Of a stretch of 64,000 nt of DNA, positions 57,041 through 64,000 are shown piece after piece (positions within the stretch are counted from its first letter, which is position 1; each line of letters begins with the position of its first letter). The DNA comes from CAWEQO01 sp963811225 (GTDB lineage Bacteria; Chloroflexota; Anaerolineae; Anaerolineales; Anaerolineaceae). The stretch lies in NCBI GenBank assembly GCA_963811225.1, contig CAWEQO010000001.1, forward strand, positions 620,001-684,000, given 5' to 3'. A program made the translations under genes and the position numbers. The notes beneath the pieces are model-generated. The model ran no database searches. It saw nothing but the letters and a program-made list of their open reading frames with translations, and had not been told where the DNA came from.

Positions 57041-59209
57041 ATGGCTGCGATGGGGGAATGTTGGAACACAAATCAGGAGCTGCTTGTGGAAGATGATGAG
57101 CTTTGGCCGGGGAAACCCGCCCCTCTGGGAGCGGAGTGGGACGGGCAAGGAGTCAATTTTGCGCTGTTTTCGGGGCACGCCGAGCGGGTCGAGCTGTGCC
57201 TGTTCGATTCGAGCGGGCGGCAGGAGGTGCGGCGCGTCCGGCTGAAAGAGAAGACCAACATGGTCTGGCACGGCTATATCCCCGGGCTGCAGCCGGGGCA
57301 GTTGTACGGCTTCCGGGTGTATGGCCTCTACGCGCCGCACATAGGCCACCGCTTCAATCCCAACAAGCTGCTGCTCGACCCATACGCCCGCGCCATCGCC
57401 GGGACGGTGGAATGGGAGGACGCGCTGTATGGATACCGGCTGGGCAGCCCAAAGGAGGACCTGTCGTTCAGTGAGAGCGACAGCGCGCGCTACCTGCCCA
57501 AGTCGGTCGTGCTGGACACGAGCTTTGATTGGGAAGACGACCACCCGCCGCGCACGCCGTTCCACCGCACCATTATCTACGAGGTCCACGTCAAGGGCTT
57601 CACCCAACTGCATCCCAACGTGCCACCCAAGCAGCGCGGCACCTTCGCCGGCATGCGCCATCCAGACGTGCTGGACTACCTCTCGAAGCTGGGCATCACC
57701 GCGGTGGAACTGCTGCCCATCCACCAGTTCGTGGCCGACCGCTACCTAACCGACGCCGGTTTGACCAACTACTGGGGCTATAACTCGATCGGCTTTTTCG
57801 CACCCGACGCCCGCTACGCCAGTTCGGGCATGTGCGGTCAGCAGGTGAACGAGTTCAAAGAGATGGTGAAGGCCTATCACCGCAAGGGCATCGAGGTGAT
57901 CCTGGACGTGGTTTACAACCACACCGGCGAGGGCAATCACCTGGGACCGACCCTGGCCTTCCGCGGCATCGACAACGCCTCGTACTACCGTCTAATGGAA
58001 GACGCCCGCTACTACATGGATTACACCGGCACCGGCAACACCCTCAACATGATGCAGCCCAACGTGCTGCGCCTGATCATGGACAGCCTGCGCTACTGGA
58101 TCGAAGAGATGCATGTGGACGGCTTCCGCTTCGACCTGGCCTCGGCCCTGGCGCGCGAGCTGCACGACGTCGACCGGCTGGGCTCGTTCTTCGACATCAT
58201 CCATCAAGACCCGGTGATCTCGCAGGTCAAGCTGATCGCCGAGCCGTGGGACCTGGGGGAAGGCGGTTACCAGGTGGGGCGCTTCCCTCCAGGTTGGGCC
58301 GAGTGGAACGGCAAATACCGCGACACGGTGCGAGACTACTGGCGTGGGGCAGACAGCACCCTGCCCGAGTTCGCCAATCGCTTCACCGGCAGCTCAGACC
58401 TGTACAGCCACAATGGCCGTCAGCCGACCGCCAGCATCAACTTCATCACCGCCCACGACGGCTTCACCCTCAACGATCTGGTCAGCTATAACCGCAAGCA
58501 CAATCTGAAGAACGGGCAAAACAACACCGACGGGCACAACGACAACCGCTCGTGGAACATGGGCAAAGAAGGGCCAACGGACGAACCGGAGATCCAGGCC
58601 CGGCGTGAGCAGCAGAAGCGCAACTTCCTGGCGACGCTGCTGCTGTCGCAAGGCGTACCGATGCTGCTGGGCGGAGACGAGATGGGCCGCACCCAGCAAG
58701 GCAACAACAACGCCTACGCTCAGGATAACGAGATTTCGTGGTTCGATTGGGAGCACATCGACCGGTCGCTGCTGGAATACACGCGCCAGCTGATCACCCT
58801 GCGCCAGCGGCACCCGGTGTTCGAGCAGCGCAACTGGTTCCAGGGCCGGCCGATCTACGGCGGCGAGGCCAGCGATATCGGCTGGTTCACGCCGGACGGC
58901 GAGCCCATGTCGGAAGAGCACTGGAACAAGGGCTATGCCAAGTCGCTGGCGGTGTACCTGAACGGGCGCGGCATTCAAGAGTCCGACCCGCAGGGTAAAC
59001 GCATCGTGGACGACAGCTTCATCTTGCTGTTCAACGCCCATCATGGGCCTATGGATTTCGTCCTGCCGGCCTATGAGTGGGGAGCGCGCTGGATCAAGGC
59101 GCTGGACACCACCGAGGAGACTGTCCACGACGGCGAGCGGATCTATGCGCCGCGGGATACGGTGCAGGTGGCGGCGCGCTCGCTGGTGGTGCTCAGGCAC
59201 GTTTGGTAA
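57041..59209 (+). CDS. glgX: Glycogen debranching enzyme (GlgX-type isoamylase, GH13)
   Basis: 722 residues. A CBM48-type N-terminal domain (about 15-120; PAPLGAEWDGQGVNFALFSGHAERVELCLF) precedes the GH13 barrel. The conserved regions are VILDVVYNHTGEGN, the nucleophile in DGFRFDLASALARE, the acid/base Glu in LIAEPWDLGEGGYQVGRFPPGWAEWN and the third Asp in FITAHDGFTLNDLVSYN. It hydrolyses alpha-1,6 branches of glycogen left by the phosphorylase encoded at 19657-21852. ATG 57041 is preceded by GGAGAAGAG. The frame runs further upstream through the repeats at 56912-57012, without coding character. Confidence 0.92.
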   Translation: MAAMGECWNTNQELLVEDDELWPGKPAPLGAEWDGQGVNFALFSGHAERVELCLFDSSGRQEVRRVRLKEKTNMVWHGYIPGLQPGQLYGFRVYGLYAPHIGHRFNPNKLLLDPYARAIAGTVEWEDALYGYRLGSPKEDLSFSESDSARYLPKSVVLDTSFDWEDDHPPRTPFHRTIIYEVHVKGFTQLHPNVPPKQRGTFAGMRHPDVLDYLSKLGITAVELLPIHQFVADRYLTDAGLTNYWGYNSIGFFAPDARYASSGMCGQQVNEFKEMVKAYHRKGIEVILDVVYNHTGEGNHLGPTLAFRGIDNASYYRLMEDARYYMDYTGTGNTLNMMQPNVLRLIMDSLRYWIEEMHVDGFRFDLASALARELHDVDRLGSFFDIIHQDPVISQVKLIAEPWDLGEGGYQVGRFPPGWAEWNGKYRDTVRDYWRGADSTLPEFANRFTGSSDLYSHNGRQPTASINFITAHDGFTLNDLVSYNRKHNLKNGQNNTDGHNDNRSWNMGKEGPTDEPEIQARREQQKRNFLATLLLSQGVPMLLGGDEMGRTQQGNNNAYAQDNEISWFDWEHIDRSLLEYTRQLITLRQRHPVFEQRNWFQGRPIYGGEASDIGWFTPDGEPMSEEHWNKGYAKSLAVYLNGRGIQESDPQGKRIVDDSFILLFNAHHGPMDFVLPAYEWGARWIKALDTTEETVHDGERIYAPRDTVQVAARSLVVLRHVW

Positions 59210-59263
59210 CCGGCCATCGCAGCCCTGGTGGGCGCTTGCGTTCTTTACGTTAGAAATCAGCCC

Positions 59264-59764
59264 TTATGGATACACATACCCAAACGTAATGTCCAACTGC
59301 CCTTGCCGGGGGTCTTGCGTGAAGGCTACATCCGCCTGATGATAGCCATGAGCGGGGATGAAGTTGAGGTTGATCTCGGCGGTCTCCGTCTGGCCCTGGC
59401 TGCCGGTGAGCTTGAGCGCAACCCACAGGTTGGCGGCGGTCTCGTCACCGACGTTGGAGAGCTTGACCGGCAAGTAATACTGCCCATTTTGGGTGAAGAC
59501 AGCTTCCATTTGGGGATGCACTTCGAGCAGGACCTGGTTCGAGGTCTCGCGGAAATACAGCCAGGTGATCAATCCGATCAGGCTGAGGATGATGGCGGCG
59601 CTGATGCCAAGGGTGATCCATTCGGCAGCGGTGCGCTGGTGCTTTTCCGACTTGGGCTCGCTCTGTTCGTTGTCTTGCCCCTGGCTGCCCGGCTGCTCTT
59701 GTGGCTTTTGCTTGGGCTTGTCTTGTTCCTGGCGCTTGTTTTTCTTCTGCTTGCCGTCGTTCAT
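59264..59764 (-). CDS. TIGR02588 family protein
   Basis: 166 residues. A highly charged Lys/Gln/Glu-rich cytoplasmic N-terminus (1-45) precedes one membrane helix (about 50-70, WITLGISAAIILSLIGLITWLYF) and an exported beta-rich domain (PQMEAVFTQNGQYYLPVKLSNVGDETAANLWVALKL). This matches the single-pass TIGR02588 family of unknown function that is regularly encoded next to TIGR02587 proteins, as here. Its start overlaps the stop of that neighbour (ATGA), so the two proteins probably act together at the membrane. Confidence 0.75.
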   Translation of the reverse strand: MNDGKQKKNKRQEQDKPKQKPQEQPGSQGQDNEQSEPKSEKHQRTAAEWITLGISAAIILSLIGLITWLYFRETSNQVLLEVHPQMEAVFTQNGQYYLPVKLSNVGDETAANLWVALKLTGSQGQTETAEINLNFIPAHGYHQADVAFTQDPRQGQLDITFGYVYP

Positions 59765-60621
59765 ATCACCAGCCTCCCGGCCGCGCCGCCGATGGTCGTC
59801 GGCAGGCCTAAGACTAACACGTGCCGCAGCACGAAGCCGAACGGGTCGCTAAAGTGGATTTGCCCGAACAGGTACAACCCGACGACCGCGATGCCCAGAG
59901 AAACCACGTAGGAAATGACCGTCTCGGTGGTGGGATGCTGGAAGGGGCCGCGATTGGCCAGGCTCATCTTCGACGAGCGGAAACCGGCCACGAACACGAT
60001 GGTGTAGGTGATCGCCAGGGAGAAGGCCAGCAGGGCCAGCTCGCTCCAGTAGGTCATGCCATCCGCCAGGCGAGGGATCTCGCGGGTGGGGGCAATCGGC
60101 AGGCCAATGAAGATGCCGCCGACCAGGGTTGCGCCGACATCCGTTGCCAGCTTGGCCCAGGTGGAGCCTTTCTGCTGCTGGTCGGAACCCCCCTGGCGGT
60201 TTTCGGACTTGTTCATGGAAAGGATGGAGGTGGAGGCGGCCGCCCCGATGCTCAACGGCACGGTCAGTACCGCCACCTCGCCAACCGCAGCACGCAGCGG
60301 CACGGCAAGGTTGATACGATTGAGAACGACCAGGATGATCAGCGCCGAGAGGATGCCCACCGCGGTGGAGTTGGTGGTTTGCATGAAACTGCCTCCCAGG
60401 TCACGATCGCCGGTCGGGGAGGAGAAATAGGCCATCATGACACCGATACCGAAGGCCAGCACGATGAAGACCGCCAGCTTCCAAAGAGAAACATACCAGC
60501 CGATGAACCACATCTCCATGGTGAGGATGAGCGGAATGCCGAACAGGAACGCTCCGCTGATGAGACGGATGGTGCGGTTCAGCTCTTGCTTCCATTGGTT
60601 TTGTTGGTTACGATCATTCAT
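59761..60621 (-). CDS. TIGR02587 family integral membrane protein
   Basis: 286 residues with about eight hydrophobic segments: LISGAFLFGIPLILTMEMWFIGW near the start, then MQTTNSTAVGILSALIILVVLNRI, AVGEVAVLTVPLSIGAAASTSIL and VISYVVSLGIAVVGLYLFGQIHF. The sequence matches the TIGR02587 group of conserved membrane proteins of unknown function, paired with TIGR02588. Start ATG 60621 has AAAGGA 11 bases upstream; farther in-frame starts lack support. It diverges from the REC-ATPase gene. Confidence 0.75.
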   Translation of the reverse strand: MNDRNQQNQWKQELNRTIRLISGAFLFGIPLILTMEMWFIGWYVSLWKLAVFIVLAFGIGVMMAYFSSPTGDRDLGGSFMQTTNSTAVGILSALIILVVLNRINLAVPLRAAVGEVAVLTVPLSIGAAASTSILSMNKSENRQGGSDQQQKGSTWAKLATDVGATLVGGIFIGLPIAPTREIPRLADGMTYWSELALLAFSLAITYTIVFVAGFRSSKMSLANRGPFQHPTTETVISYVVSLGIAVVGLYLFGQIHFSDPFGFVLRHVLVLGLPTTIGGAAGRLVI

Positions 60622-60743
60622 TCTTATGAGAGTCCTTTTCGATGATGCGATTCCCCCTGCAATTCCAGTATACCAAATAAGGCTGCATACACCCAACTCC
60701 ACACGGCTTCGGTCGACAAACTTGCAAGGTTGAGCGGGGACGC

Positions 60744-60772
60744 TCGAAAAGCGGGCCGGGTTATGCTATAAA
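60744..60772 (+). promoter_or_regulatory. Extended -10 promoter of the REC-ATPase gene
   Basis: TCGAAA (60744-60749), 17 bases, then TATAAA (60767-60772), directly preceded by TGC, an extended -10. It lies about 50 bases upstream of the ATG at 60825. Confidence 0.6.
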
Positions 60773-60824
60773 AGAATTGGTAAAAAGGCGACGCAAACGG
60801 ATATGGTTGGCCAAAGGAGGATCA

Positions 60825-61976
60825 ATGGCCTGCATTTTGATAGTCGACGATGATGAAGGGACGACGGGGCTGATGATCATTGCCTTGCGTAAAGCAGGCT
60901 ATACGATCATCAAGGCCGGCGACGGCGCCCAGGCCATGGAAGCGGTCCACCATTACCACCCCAACCTGATCCTGCTGGACATCATGATGCCAGACATCGA
61001 CGGCATTGAAGTGTGCCGCCAAATCCGGGCGAACCCCACCATCGCTCAAACCCCGATCATCATGGTGACGGTGCTGAACTCGCAGGAGCACCGCCGGCAG
61101 GCCTTAGAAGCCGGGGCAGACGATTATCTGACGAAACCGGTGCGCTTCGAAGAGCTGAAATCCCGCATCCAGGCGCTGCTGGAAACGGGCCGCGAGGGTT
61201 TCCACCAGGGAGCCAACGGCAAAGGCACGGTGATCTCGGTGATGGGCGTGCACGGCGGAACCGGAACGACGACGGTTGCGGTGAACCTGGCGGCCAGCGT
61301 TCTGACCAGGTACCCACGGTCGATCGTGGCCGAGCTGAGCCCGGGTAGTGGACGGCTGGCTCAACAGCTGGGGCTGACCCCTTCGAAGAGCCTGCTGGAC
61401 CTGGTGCGGTTGAATGCCATCGCCATGAACGCCACAGCAGTCCATTCGGCGATCTTGCGTCATCCCTGCGGGTTGAACGTGCTGCCCGGCGGCTTCGATC
61501 CGGGCATTGGATCGGAGGTGGATGGCATCCGCCTGAACTCGGTGGAAACGCTGGTGCGTGAGCTGTCCATTTACTTCCACCCGGTCTTCCTCGACCTGGG
61601 GCACACTTACAACCAGCAAGCCAAGGCCGCGTTGAAGCATTCCAAAGAGCTGGTCTTGGTGATCAAGTCCGAGCCGCTGTCGCTGCGCACGGCGGTCCAG
61701 TTGATTAAGCTGATCGAATCCGAGGGGATGTCGTGGTGGCAGATCCACTTGCTGCCGATCTCCTTCAACCCCTACCCCTACTCGCTAACGCCGCAGTCCG
61801 TGCGCCTGTTCTTCGATCAAATGGGGGTGCGCTGCAACGTCCTGGCGCCAATCCCGCCGCTGGCGCAGCAAGTGTACCTGGCCGAGCAGCAAGGCGTTCC
61901 GCTGGTGGAGCATGGCCCTGGAGGGGATCTGAAGGTTGAGTTGGAAGGGGCGGTGGAGTCGTTACTGAACCGCTAG
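60825..61976 (+). CDS. Response regulator receiver fused to a CpaE/MinD-like ATPase
   Basis: 383 residues. The N-terminal receiver domain (1-120) has the acidic pocket ILIVDDDEGTT, the phospho-acceptor Asp52 in LILLDIMMPDIDG, Thr82 and Lys104 in YLTKPVRFEE. After a short linker a SIMIBI-type ATPase domain follows (about 133-380) with a CpaE-like P loop GVHGGTGTTTVAVNLAAS, in which the usual Lys is Thr, and VFLDLGHTYNQQA. CpaE-like proteins place Tad/type IV pilus or secretion machinery in the cell; no such genes are in the window. Start: AAAGGAGG. It converges with a MASE3 histidine kinase, a plausible partner. Confidence 0.85.
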   Translation: MACILIVDDDEGTTGLMIIALRKAGYTIIKAGDGAQAMEAVHHYHPNLILLDIMMPDIDGIEVCRQIRANPTIAQTPIIMVTVLNSQEHRRQALEAGADDYLTKPVRFEELKSRIQALLETGREGFHQGANGKGTVISVMGVHGGTGTTTVAVNLAASVLTRYPRSIVAELSPGSGRLAQQLGLTPSKSLLDLVRLNAIAMNATAVHSAILRHPCGLNVLPGGFDPGIGSEVDGIRLNSVETLVRELSIYFHPVFLDLGHTYNQQAKAALKHSKELVLVIKSEPLSLRTAVQLIKLIESEGMSWWQIHLLPISFNPYPYSLTPQSVRLFFDQMGVRCNVLAPIPPLAQQVYLAEQQGVPLVEHGPGGDLKVELEGAVESLLNR

Positions 61977-61982
61977 TTTACG

Positions 61983-62066
61983 GTTGCAGGTCGGGCCACA
62001 CCCGAGCGAAGCCCCCTCGCCATCAATGGCGAGGGGGCTTCGCTCGGGTGTGGCCCGACCTGCAAC
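61983..62066. terminator. 41-bp perfect hairpin between convergent genes
   Basis: 61983-62023 is the exact reverse complement of 62026-62066, leaving only a two-base loop (CA). The arm contains GTTGCAGGTCGGGCCACACC followed by CGAGCGAAGC, similar in style to dispersed GTCGGG...CCCGAC repeats. It lies between the REC-ATPase (+) and histidine kinase (-) stop codons. Confidence 0.85.
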
Positions 62067-62072
62067 TTTCTT

Positions 62073-63689
62073 TTAGCGCGGCAGCGTCACCCGCAGCAAG
62101 GTGCCCTCGCCGGGTTGTGACTGAACCTCAAAGGTCCCCCTGGCACTTTCGGCGCGCTCTTTTGCGCCCAGCAGGCCCATGTGACCATCGCGCGCCAGCT
62201 CGACCCAGCGATTGGGCAGGGGGAAACCGCACCCATCGTCCTGGATATCCAATACCACCGAGTTGTCGTTCAGCCGTAAGCGGATATCGACCCTTTTCGC
62301 TTTCGCATGGCGCAGGACGTTGGTGAGGGCCACCTGATAGATGCGGAACAAGATCAGGCGGGTGGTCTCAGGCATTTCCTGGCCGTCTTTATCCAGGTCG
62401 AGGTGCAGCTGGAGGTTCGGCTGCGATCGGGTGAAATTGTGGGCGTGCGAGCGGATGGCTTTTTCCAGGCCGAAGGAAGCCAGGGCAGGCGGGCGCAGCT
62501 CACCGGCCGTGGCGCGCAGGGAAGATATCACCCCCTCCAAAGAGGTCTTCGTGGTGTCGAGCAGCTGCTCGCGCTCTTCGGGGGGCAGGTTTTCGCGCAG
62601 CATCTCCAGCTGATAGGTCAACCCATAGAGCTCCTGCATGGGGCCGTCATGCAGCTCGCGGGCTAACTGGAGCCGCTCGGCCTCGGTGCTTTCGAGCAGG
62701 CGAGCCTTCACCTCGTCCAGCTCGGCTTGCATGCGCTGGCGCTCGTTGATCTCCTCGGTCAGATCCTGGTTGGCTTCCGTCAGTTCGCGCGTGCGGGTCA
62801 AGACACGCTGCTCCATCTCGTCACGCGCGGAGCGCAAGGCCTCACGCTGCTCGATCAAGTCGCGAAACATGAGGTTGTATGGACGCACAATACCGGTCTC
62901 GATAATGGCTTTGTAGGTGAAAAAGTAGGCAAAAACCAGCAAGTAATGGCCGAACAGGTTGGCGATGTCATAGACACTAACATACTGGGTGAAAGCGAAC
63001 TCGGAAGCAATGTTGAGCACGAGCGCAATCGAGAACAGGCGGAAGACCTGCGGATCGAAGGCTTTGCGGTTGAAGTAGAAAAGGATCAGGGCGGCTGTAA
63101 AGATCAGAATAATGATGTGCTCGCTGGCGAGCTTGAAGAAGGTCAGACCAGAGCCATCCACATAGGCTACCGGGAAACTGCGCCAGACGAAGACCGACAG
63201 CAAAAGCAGGCCGGAGATCAGGCCATAAATCATGACCAGCGGCTCGGGGCGTGCCCTGCGGCGCAAGAATAAAGGCAGCGCCAGGAAAGAAAGGCTCAGG
63301 ATGTAACGCTCGATCAACCATAACTGGGTGGCCAGGTTCGCGCCGAAGAAACCGGCGAAGATGTCCATGCCCTTGTAGGCCACCATATGCAACACCTGGA
63401 AGATGGCGGTGAACAGGAAGGCGACTCCAATGAACAACAGGTAAGCGCTGTTGGTCATCCGCCTGGAATTCCAGCCGAGGATGAAGATGGAGCCAGCGAT
63501 GATGATGCCGAAGATCTCCACCAGGGTATGAAAGAGCAGGTAATTGTAAGAGGAAATCAGATACAGGCCTACCATCGTAGCGACCACAGCGGCAATTTTC
63601 ACGGCGATCGCTAAAACAGTGTTTTGACTCTCAGGCCAGGTGTTGGCTAAATCCTCAAGTATTCTCATTTTGCGAAGGTCGAACCGCAT
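62073..63689 (-). CDS. Sensor histidine kinase with MASE3 membrane sensor, HisKA_3 type
   Basis: 538 residues. A MASE3-type membrane domain of about seven helices (about 25-265; LFHTLVEIFGIIIAGSIFILGWNSRR, QVLHMVAYKGMDIFAGFFGANLATQLWLIERYI) is followed by a coiled coil (about 290-345), a HisKA_3 domain with LARELHDGPMQELYGLTYQLEML, and HATPase_c with NVLRHAKAKRVDI, GCGFPLP and GLLGAKERAESARG. It resembles the kinase domain of the protein at 45477-47543. MASE3 sensors often control c-di-GMP or two-component signalling in response to unknown envelope cues. Start: GAGGAAGC. It converges with the REC-ATPase gene. Confidence 0.9.
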   Translation of the reverse strand: MRFDLRKMRILEDLANTWPESQNTVLAIAVKIAAVVATMVGLYLISSYNYLLFHTLVEIFGIIIAGSIFILGWNSRRMTNSAYLLFIGVAFLFTAIFQVLHMVAYKGMDIFAGFFGANLATQLWLIERYILSLSFLALPLFLRRRARPEPLVMIYGLISGLLLLSVFVWRSFPVAYVDGSGLTFFKLASEHIIILIFTAALILFYFNRKAFDPQVFRLFSIALVLNIASEFAFTQYVSVYDIANLFGHYLLVFAYFFTYKAIIETGIVRPYNLMFRDLIEQREALRSARDEMEQRVLTRTRELTEANQDLTEEINERQRMQAELDEVKARLLESTEAERLQLARELHDGPMQELYGLTYQLEMLRENLPPEEREQLLDTTKTSLEGVISSLRATAGELRPPALASFGLEKAIRSHAHNFTRSQPNLQLHLDLDKDGQEMPETTRLILFRIYQVALTNVLRHAKAKRVDIRLRLNDNSVVLDIQDDGCGFPLPNRWVELARDGHMGLLGAKERAESARGTFEVQSQPGEGTLLRVTLPR

Positions 63690-63732
63690 ATCGCTTCCTC
63701 AAAAACAAAATCATGGCTTCGACACGATCAAA

Positions 63733-63757
63733 AACTGATGAAGGGGTTTCATCAGTT
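63733..63757 (-). promoter_or_regulatory. Terminator-like hairpin in the kinase leader (possible attenuator)
   Basis: On the minus strand AACTGATGAA, loop ACCCC, TTCATCAGTT, then further T residues: a 10-bp stem followed by a T run inside the predicted 5' leader of the kinase gene (start 63689). It could end transcription early or stabilise the mRNA. Confidence 0.45.
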
Positions 63758-63871
63758 CTAAAAATACGCAGGACATTAAAATTGCCAAAGAATATTATAA
63801 CTCGAAAAGGATTGCTTATAATTAATCAGCGGTAAGAAAATGAGCCAGCCAGGGGCCCAGCCCATACCCTC

Positions 63872-63901
63872 TTTAAACATCCGCCCCATTTGCGCTACAA
63901 T
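63872..63901 (+). promoter_or_regulatory. Promoter directed out of the window
   Basis: TTTAAA (63872-63877), 18 bases, then TACAAT (63896-63901), about 85 bases upstream of a purine-rich ribosome-binding-site-like GAGAAGAAAGGA at the window end. Confidence 0.45.
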
Positions 63902-64000
63902 AGCTGCAGGTGGGAGACGAGCCGGGGGCTCAATATCCATTCAATCGATCAGTTTTTTGGTTAGCAAATCAATCACACGAGAAGAAAGGACCTATTTTCG

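Larger units (their letters stand above)
63690..64000. other. Divergent intergenic region at the window end
   Basis: About 310 bases without a gene. It holds the leader hairpin at 63733-63757, a minus-strand TATAAT (63799-63794) for the kinase, and a plus-strand promoter (63872-63901) for a gene beyond the window. A GAAAGGA near 63985-63991 could be that gene's ribosome-binding site. Confidence 0.5.

Overview
The window is about 60% GC, densely coded on both strands, and looks like a chromosomal contig of a Chloroflexota bacterium, probably class Anaerolineae. This is inferred from lipoproteins with an LLSACG-type lipobox, a PolX-PHP polymerase, a short-type glucan phosphorylase, an F420-type LLM oxidoreductase, an oxygen-sensitive glycyl radical enzyme and the Anaerolineae-like branched-chain amino acid binding protein. 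No rRNA, tRNA or CRISPR array was seen.

Layout. (1) 1-2330: remnants of two directly repeated ISAs1-family elements flank a lone solute-binding protein whose usual lipoprotein leader is replaced by a membrane anchor. (2) 2350-7540: an FNT channel, a lipoprotein, and a large secreted subtilase broken by one frameshift. The subtilase is preceded by a strong promoter, a cyclic-di-GMP-I (GEMM-I) riboswitch and an intrinsic terminator. (3) 7540-15080: housekeeping and envelope genes: MurA with Asp in place of the catalytic Cys, a GT9 glycosyltransferase, DegV, lipoyl synthase, a GT4 and a UDP-sugar dehydrogenase. (4) 15080-18360: a two-gene glycyl radical operon (HypD-like dehydratase, frameshifted, plus its activase). 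(5) 18630-24450: a small methyltransferase, UPF0316, glucan phosphorylase, a lipoprotein and PolX. (6) 24586-36996: a long minus-strand surface-glycan cluster with flippase, sulfotransferase, GT2, three GT4, two large membrane proteins and an LCP glycopolymer ligase. (7) 37478-45430: an FAD oxidoreductase, several small proteins, a methyltransferase, an ECF sigma factor overlapping a very large membrane-anchored partner, and a MOCOS/NifS-like protein. (8) 45477-64000: two related HisKA_3 histidine kinases, a REC-CpaE-like ATPase, an MBL hydrolase, a HExxH protein, bacterioferritin, a PEP-synthase/rifampicin-phosphotransferase-like enzyme, an LLM oxidoreductase, a BON protein, GlgX and the TIGR02587/TIGR02588 pair.

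Functional links. Region 6 reads as a pathway: precursor and sugar transfer (GTs), modification (sulfotransferase), export (flippase) and attachment to peptidoglycan (LCP). GlgP and GlgX together degrade glycogen. The riboswitch ties the secreted protease to the c-di-GMP motile/sessile decision.

Non-coding structure is unusually rich. Many converging genes are separated by long near-perfect hairpins, three of them built from GA-rich arms and one with 41 perfect base pairs. Four long genes each carry a single one-base frameshift, so either recent decay or base-calling error must be considered when using their translations.
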